IMG/VR virus record: IMGVR_UViG_3300009593_000040
Span: 1 to 40,821 of that record
Length of the DNA stretch: 40,821 nt
Source: a virus
Strand: one strand, 5' to 3'
A program made the translations under genes and the position numbers. The notes beneath the pieces were generated by a model. It saw only the letters and a list, made by a program, of their open reading frames with translations, did not search any database and was not told the DNA's origin. Below are positions 38,338 to 40,821 of the stretch, piece after piece (positions within the stretch are counted from its first letter, which is position 1; every line of letters starts with the position of its first letter).

Positions 38338-38826
38338 TTACCCTTGGAGAAGTTCTTTTGTTCCATCTTCGGTATCCACTTTTAAAGTTTCACCTATCTT
38401 GATGTAACGAGCTTTCTTCTCATCGGGAACGATTCTCTCCATCGTAATGGTAAGCATTCCGTTCTTCATCTCAGCACCTTGAACAACAAGGTCGTCTGAG
38501 AGAGTAAACTTGCGGGTAAATGTTCTGGTAGCGATGCCCTTGTGGACAAATTCCATCTCCGCCTGTTCCAAGTTATCGGCAGTAGAAACTTCCAATACAC
38601 CATCTTCAACTTTTACTTGAAGTTGGTCCTCAGTAAAACCTGCGACTGCAAGTTCAAGGATGTATTTATATTCACCCTCTTTCCTGAGATTGTAAGGGGG
38701 ATACCCACCACTTGTCTGTGGCTGAGTAAAAAGACGATTCAACATTGTATCAAACCCTACGGCTCGTTCCAATGCTTTGTTGAATTCTGTGGGGAGATGT
38801 GCGGACCAGTTCATTTGCGTATACAT
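38338..38826 (-). CDS. hsp20: Small heat-shock protein Hsp20 (IbpA-like)
   Basis: 162 aa. Alpha-crystallin-type chaperone that holds unfolding proteins. The beta-sandwich spans about 45-140: AVAGFTEDQLQVKVEDGVLEV, RTFTRKFTLSDDLVVQGAEMKNGMLTI (two stretches) with the A-x-x-x-N-G-x-L signature of the family. Hsp20 genes are common in T4-like marine phages and are thought to assist folding during infection or virion assembly. The ATG has AGGAG five bases upstream. It is followed by the M15 peptidase gene. The 60-nt stretch before it holds a weak 6-bp inverted repeat and otherwise nothing recognised. Confidence 0.95.
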   Translation of the reverse strand: MYTQMNWSAHLPTEFNKALERAVGFDTMLNRLFTQPQTSGGYPPYNLRKEGEYKYILELAVAGFTEDQLQVKVEDGVLEVSTADNLEQAEMEFVHKGIATRTFTRKFTLSDDLVVQGAEMKNGMLTITMERIVPDEKKARYIKIGETLKVDTEDGTKELLQG

Positions 38827-38880
38827 AGTTACTCCTAAAAGGCAGTATTAAAAATAAGACATCCTCTTTATTGAGCGATG

Positions 38881-38991
38881 TCAATCCCGAAAACCTTCTC
38901 CTTGAAGGAAATGGGATAGTCTGTGTTTGAATACAGTCCAAAACAGACCAATGAGTGTATCTTCGGAATAGGTTCCCTCTGGAACACTCAA
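38881..38991 (-). CDS. Possible small protein before hsp20 (TTG start)
   Basis: An open frame ending at TGA 38881-38883 reads SVPEGTYSEDTLIGLFW then TVFKHRLSHFLQGEGFRD. The hydrophobic-basic pattern (LIGLFWTVFKHRL) and the GEGFRD end look like a genuine short phage protein. The TTG at 38989-38991 lies exactly where the promoter at 38999-39026 should start transcription, so it would be leaderless; an ATG at 39018 would give 45 aa but lies inside the promoter. Neither has a Shine-Dalgarno sequence. Confidence 0.38.
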   Translation of the reverse strand: MSVPEGTYSEDTLIGLFWTVFKHRLSHFLQGEGFRD

Positions 38992-38998
38992 TGTATAT

Positions 38999-39026
38999 AG
39001 TGTATCACATTTATTCATGTTGTCAA
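38999..39026 (-). promoter_or_regulatory. Sigma-70-type promoter upstream of hsp20 region
   Basis: Minus-strand TTGACA (39021-39026, within ACTTGACA) and TACACT (38999-39004), 16 bp apart, with TG one base ahead of the -10 (extended -10). The -10 deviates at two bases from TATAAT, so it is the weakest of the five sites. Confidence 0.65.
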
Positions 39027-39037
39027 GTAAAAAGTGG

Positions 39038-39289
39038 TTATTCGCGAGGTTTCCGTTTAGAACCTTTGAGTCGCGACTTTTCTGCCCGTCCTCGATTGAC
39101 GGAGGCATCTTCAAAGCCTACTATTTTCTTACCTTTATGGGAAGCGTCAAGACCATCACCATTTCCGTAAGTACCTTTTTCTCTATTGTACTTTACCAGT
39201 TCGGCTCTGTATTTAATTCGGTCTGGTCTCCCTTGGTAGTTTGCATATTCTTTTTTATAGTCTCTGGTATATTCCATGAATGTCATCAT
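39038..39289 (-). CDS. Small basic phage protein, 83 aa
   Basis: 83 aa, 83-residue protein of a type common in T4-like phages: YTRDYKKEYANYQGRPDRI, then GNGDGLDASHKGKKIVGFEDAS and a basic tail NRGRAEKSRLKGSKRKPRE. The DYKKEYANYQG start and the GDGxDxxHK core recur in many phage genomes. The DxxHK arrangement is reminiscent of small nuclease-like folds, but I cannot show activity. The start overlaps the lipase stop (ATGATGA); two adjacent ATGs are possible. It ends just before the promoter. Confidence 0.8.
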   Translation of the reverse strand: MMTFMEYTRDYKKEYANYQGRPDRIKYRAELVKYNREKGTYGNGDGLDASHKGKKIVGFEDASVNRGRAEKSRLKGSKRKPRE

Positions 39290-40008
39290 TTGTGCCTTTT
39301 TAATACTTTGAGGTAACCATCTATTGAGTGGTCAAGTGCGTCTATTTTACCAAAAGACTGTCTACTTTCTTCTCCGCCTTCAACCCATTTTAAAGTTTCT
39401 GCATCAATTTTAATTCCTGTGTGTGCGTAAGGAAAAGGCGGTACATAAGGAACTGGGTCACTTTCAAAGACAACGCGAAAGTGGGGTATTTTAAATTTGT
39501 ACCACCCTGTTACTGCTATTTTCGGTGAACCAAAAGTGTAAACCTGAACTATATGACCTTCTCTTTGATACCAGATTGATAATATCTGAGCTATCGCCCC
39601 GCCCAGAGAATGTCCAGTAATATAAAGAGTTTTGTCCTTCTTATGGTTTTCTAACGAGTCGTGGATTTTGAGAGCCGCATCATGGAAGCCTCGGTGAAAT
39701 AAAATTTCCGCTTTCTTTTCATGATAAAATCGGGCGTCGATATCAGAGACTACATTTCCAGCGTTCGCCGTTCCGCGAATCGCTATTATGGTTACACCAT
39801 CTTTGTAATACATTCTATACATCAAGGCACCAACTTTGGTTCCACTCTCATAAACATCTACGCAATACTGAGCCATCTCTTGTAGCTCTTCAACTTTTAC
39901 TGGTAGAGTCTCAGGACTTCCCTTTTCTCCATCCTCATAGAGAAATGGATTGAGAGCTGAACACGAACCAACAAATAAACATAATGCTATAACTAACTGT
40001 TTCATCAT
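39286..40008 (-). CDS. Lipoprotein class 3 lipase-like hydrolase
   Basis: 240 aa. Lipase class 3 fold (alpha/beta hydrolase): GHSLGGA with nucleophile Ser133, Asp183 in ESDPVPYVPP and His226 in LDHSIDG make a complete triad at the usual spacing. IAIRGTA at 74-80 supplies the oxyanion region. The N terminus MMKQLVIALCLFVGSC is a lipoprotein signal with a good lipobox (VGSC, Cys16), so the enzyme should be lipid-anchored at the cell envelope. Phospholipid or acyl-ester cleavage in the host membrane, for lysis or exclusion of other phages, is a possible role. It overlaps neighbours by ATGA-type junctions. Confidence 0.88.
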   Translation of the reverse strand: MMKQLVIALCLFVGSCSALNPFLYEDGEKGSPETLPVKVEELQEMAQYCVDVYESGTKVGALMYRMYYKDGVTIIAIRGTANAGNVVSDIDARFYHEKKAEILFHRGFHDAALKIHDSLENHKKDKTLYITGHSLGGAIAQILSIWYQREGHIVQVYTFGSPKIAVTGWYKFKIPHFRVVFESDPVPYVPPFPYAHTGIKIDAETLKWVEGGEESRQSFGKIDALDHSIDGYLKVLKRHK

Positions 40009-40394
40009 ACTTCCAACTTCTGATTCGGCGTCTGGAAGTTCTTCTTTCTCATAACTGTCTTGGCTATTAAGTCAAGTTCTCCAGTCTTCGAATCGTATTT
40101 TAACACAAATGGCATATTCACATCAGTCTTCATATCATGAATGACTGCTTCTGCGTCTGGTCCCATTGGAGGGATTTTTTTGCCGTGCTTTTTATATGTT
40201 TGTTTAAAGAGTCTGGTAAGTTCTGCGGCGTTGATAGGTTTTGCGTTGCGTTTGTCGTTGACTCTGTCTTTAAAATGGCGGGTGAATTCGACATCGATAC
40301 CAACGTGTCTGAATAATTTATCAGCGAACTTTTCGACTCCATCTATATCTTTCTGAGTTACTTCCTCTGGAATGTAGGACTTAAATCTTTTCAT
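40005..40394 (-). CDS. Unknown protein with capsid-targeting-like N terminus
   Basis: 129 aa, basic. The start MKRFKSYIPEEVTQ has I-x-E at 8-10, the same position as in the T4 internal-protein signal MKTYQEFIAE. The body, with EFTRHFKDRVNDKRNAKPINAAEL and TYKKHGKKIPPMGPD and a KTVMRKKNFQTPNQ end, has a small alpha/beta pattern that recalls RelE-like or ribonuclease-type toxins (FxxHxxxR ... basic C terminus), but only loosely. It overlaps the upstream small gene by ATGA and the lipase gene by a GTATGATGA junction. The function is unknown; possibly packaged and injected. Confidence 0.72.
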   Translation of the reverse strand: MKRFKSYIPEEVTQKDIDGVEKFADKLFRHVGIDVEFTRHFKDRVNDKRNAKPINAAELTRLFKQTYKKHGKKIPPMGPDAEAVIHDMKTDVNMPFVLKYDSKTGELDLIAKTVMRKKNFQTPNQKLEV

Positions 40395-40537
40395 GTTCCC
40401 TTTAATAGTTGCCTACGAGTTGAGAAATTAAATCGTTCTTTGGTATTTCCTAACCATCGGTGAGGAGTACAAAGACAACATCTTGGTATTCGTTTACGCC
40501 AAGATTTAGATTTACGTTTACCTACTCGTTTACTCAA
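40391..40537 (-). CDS. Small basic CxxC protein, TTG start
   Basis: 48 aa, starting at TTG 40535-40537 with AAGGA four bases upstream, and ending at TGA 40391-40393, overlapping the next ATG (ATGA). The first 19 residues are very basic (SKRVGKRKSKSWRKR). Then comes RCCLCTPHRWLGN, with a Cys pair (CxxC with an extra Cys) and a CTPHRW block that I recall from small cyanophage proteins. The fit between iscU and the next gene and the ribosome-binding site argue for a true gene. A nucleic-acid-binding role is a guess from charge. Confidence 0.72.
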   Translation of the reverse strand: MSKRVGKRKSKSWRKRIPRCCLCTPHRWLGNTKERFNFSTRRQLLKGT

Positions 40538-40821
40538 CTATTCCTTGTTTCGTTTTGTAATCTTGGATAGCAGATTTGATAGCATCTTCGGCAAGGACGC
40601 TACAATGAATTTTAACAGGTGGTAAGCTAAGCTCATCCACGATTTCTGTGTTGTCGATTTGTCCTGCATCGTCTAGGTTCTTTCCTCGTATCCATTCTGT
40701 AGCCAATGACGAACTTGCTATCGCTGAACCGCATCCAAATGTTTTGAATTTTGCGTCCTCAATCACTTGTGTTTCAGGGTTAACTTTTATTTGAAGTTTC
40801 ATCACATCTCCGCATTCTGGA
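40530..40821 (-). CDS. iscU: IscU-type Fe-S cluster scaffold, 5' end outside window
   Basis: The visible 96 codons match the C-terminal two thirds of IscU/NifU-N. PECGDVMKLQIKV holds the first conserved cysteine, FGCGSAIASSSLATEW the second and LPPVKIHCSVLAEDAI the third. All three cluster ligands are therefore present. The frame stays open to the window edge, so the ATG at 40805 is internal and the true start lies beyond. In bacteria IscU assembles [2Fe-2S] clusters delivered by IscS. A copy in a phage next to a lipase is unusual. A role in supporting Fe-S enzymes during infection is inference. Confidence 0.93.
   Translation of the reverse strand, partial: PECGDVMKLQIKVNPETQVIEDAKFKTFGCGSAIASSSLATEWIRGKNLDDAGQIDNTEIVDELSLPPVKIHCSVLAEDAIKSAIQDYKTKQGIVE

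Noticed and set aside
38858-38882. GACATC/GATGTC inverted repeat followed by TTATTTTTA as a terminator before hsp20
   Set aside because: The stem is only 6 bp with a 13-nt loop and low GC; too weak to call.
38879-38884. Second TTGACA ahead of hsp20 as an extra promoter
   Set aside because: No -10-like hexamer lies 15-19 bp downstream.
1-40821. tRNA genes, CRISPR arrays, insertion sequences
   Set aside because: All intergenic gaps are short and accounted for by promoters, terminators or small genes; no cloverleaf, repeat-spacer pattern or transposase was seen.

Overview
The window is part of the genome of a T4-like (contractile-tailed) marine bacteriophage. The evidence is a near-complete set of recognisable T4 core genes: major capsid gp23, scaffold gp22, prohead protease gp21, core protein gp67, DNA polymerase gp43, helicase gp41, primase gp61, UvsX, UvsY, UvsW, gp46/gp47 and late sigma factor gp55. 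These sit with genes typical of marine relatives (class II ribonucleotide reductase, ThyX, Hsp20, M15 peptidase). Every supported gene lies on the minus strand, so transcription runs from high to low coordinates. Genes are packed with ATGA, TAATG or TTGA overlaps. No tRNA, CRISPR array, insertion sequence or photosynthesis gene was seen. The host is not identifiable from the sequence; a heterotrophic marine bacterium is a guess.

Layout in transcription order (right to left). 40.8-38.3 kb: an IscU-type Fe-S scaffold cut by the window edge, a small basic CxxC protein, an unknown protein with a capsid-targeting-like N terminus, a lipoprotein lipase, small conserved proteins, a sigma-70-type promoter and Hsp20. 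38.3-31.7 kb: M15 peptidase, then replication and recombination genes (gp43, a small gene, UvsX, gp41). 31.7-18.6 kb: a D12-class DNA methyltransferase and a long block of mostly uncharacterised, probably virion-associated proteins. This block includes a nucleotidyltransferase-RimK-RimB-like fusion, a protein with ligase-like KxDG motifs, a repeat-built fibre-like protein, and proteins whose N termini resemble T4 internal-head-protein targeting peptides. 18.5-14.6 kb: primase, ThyX and B12-dependent ribonucleotide reductase. 14.6-10.5 kb: the head module gp67, a basic protein, gp21, gp22 and gp23, closed by a strong terminator. 10.5-4.2 kb: small membrane protein, tail-tube-like protein, UvsY, a half-size Na/Pi-cotransporter-like protein, a two-helix membrane protein, a probable beta-propeller protein, UvsW and an Sm-like protein. 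4.2-0 kb: gp55, gp47, gp46, an orphan DNA methyltransferase and the start of one more gene.

Regulation. Five promoter-like sites share ACTTGACA, 16-17 bp, then TATAAT (one weaker), in front of gp55, primase, the uvsX segment, the hsp20 segment and the leftmost gene. These look like host-sigma-70 early or middle promoters. In three of them the stop codon of the preceding gene lies inside or directly against the -35 box. A second motif, CTAAATA, lies upstream of gp22, gp67 and the two-helix membrane protein and may be the late promoter read with gp55.

Most interesting items: the three-domain fusion at 26543-28588 and its ligase-like neighbour, the capsid-targeting-like N termini, the host-like metabolic genes (IscU, half Na/Pi transporter, lipase), and near-leaderless early genes. 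Start codons were revised wherever the Shine-Dalgarno and overlap pattern demanded it; TTG starts are frequent.
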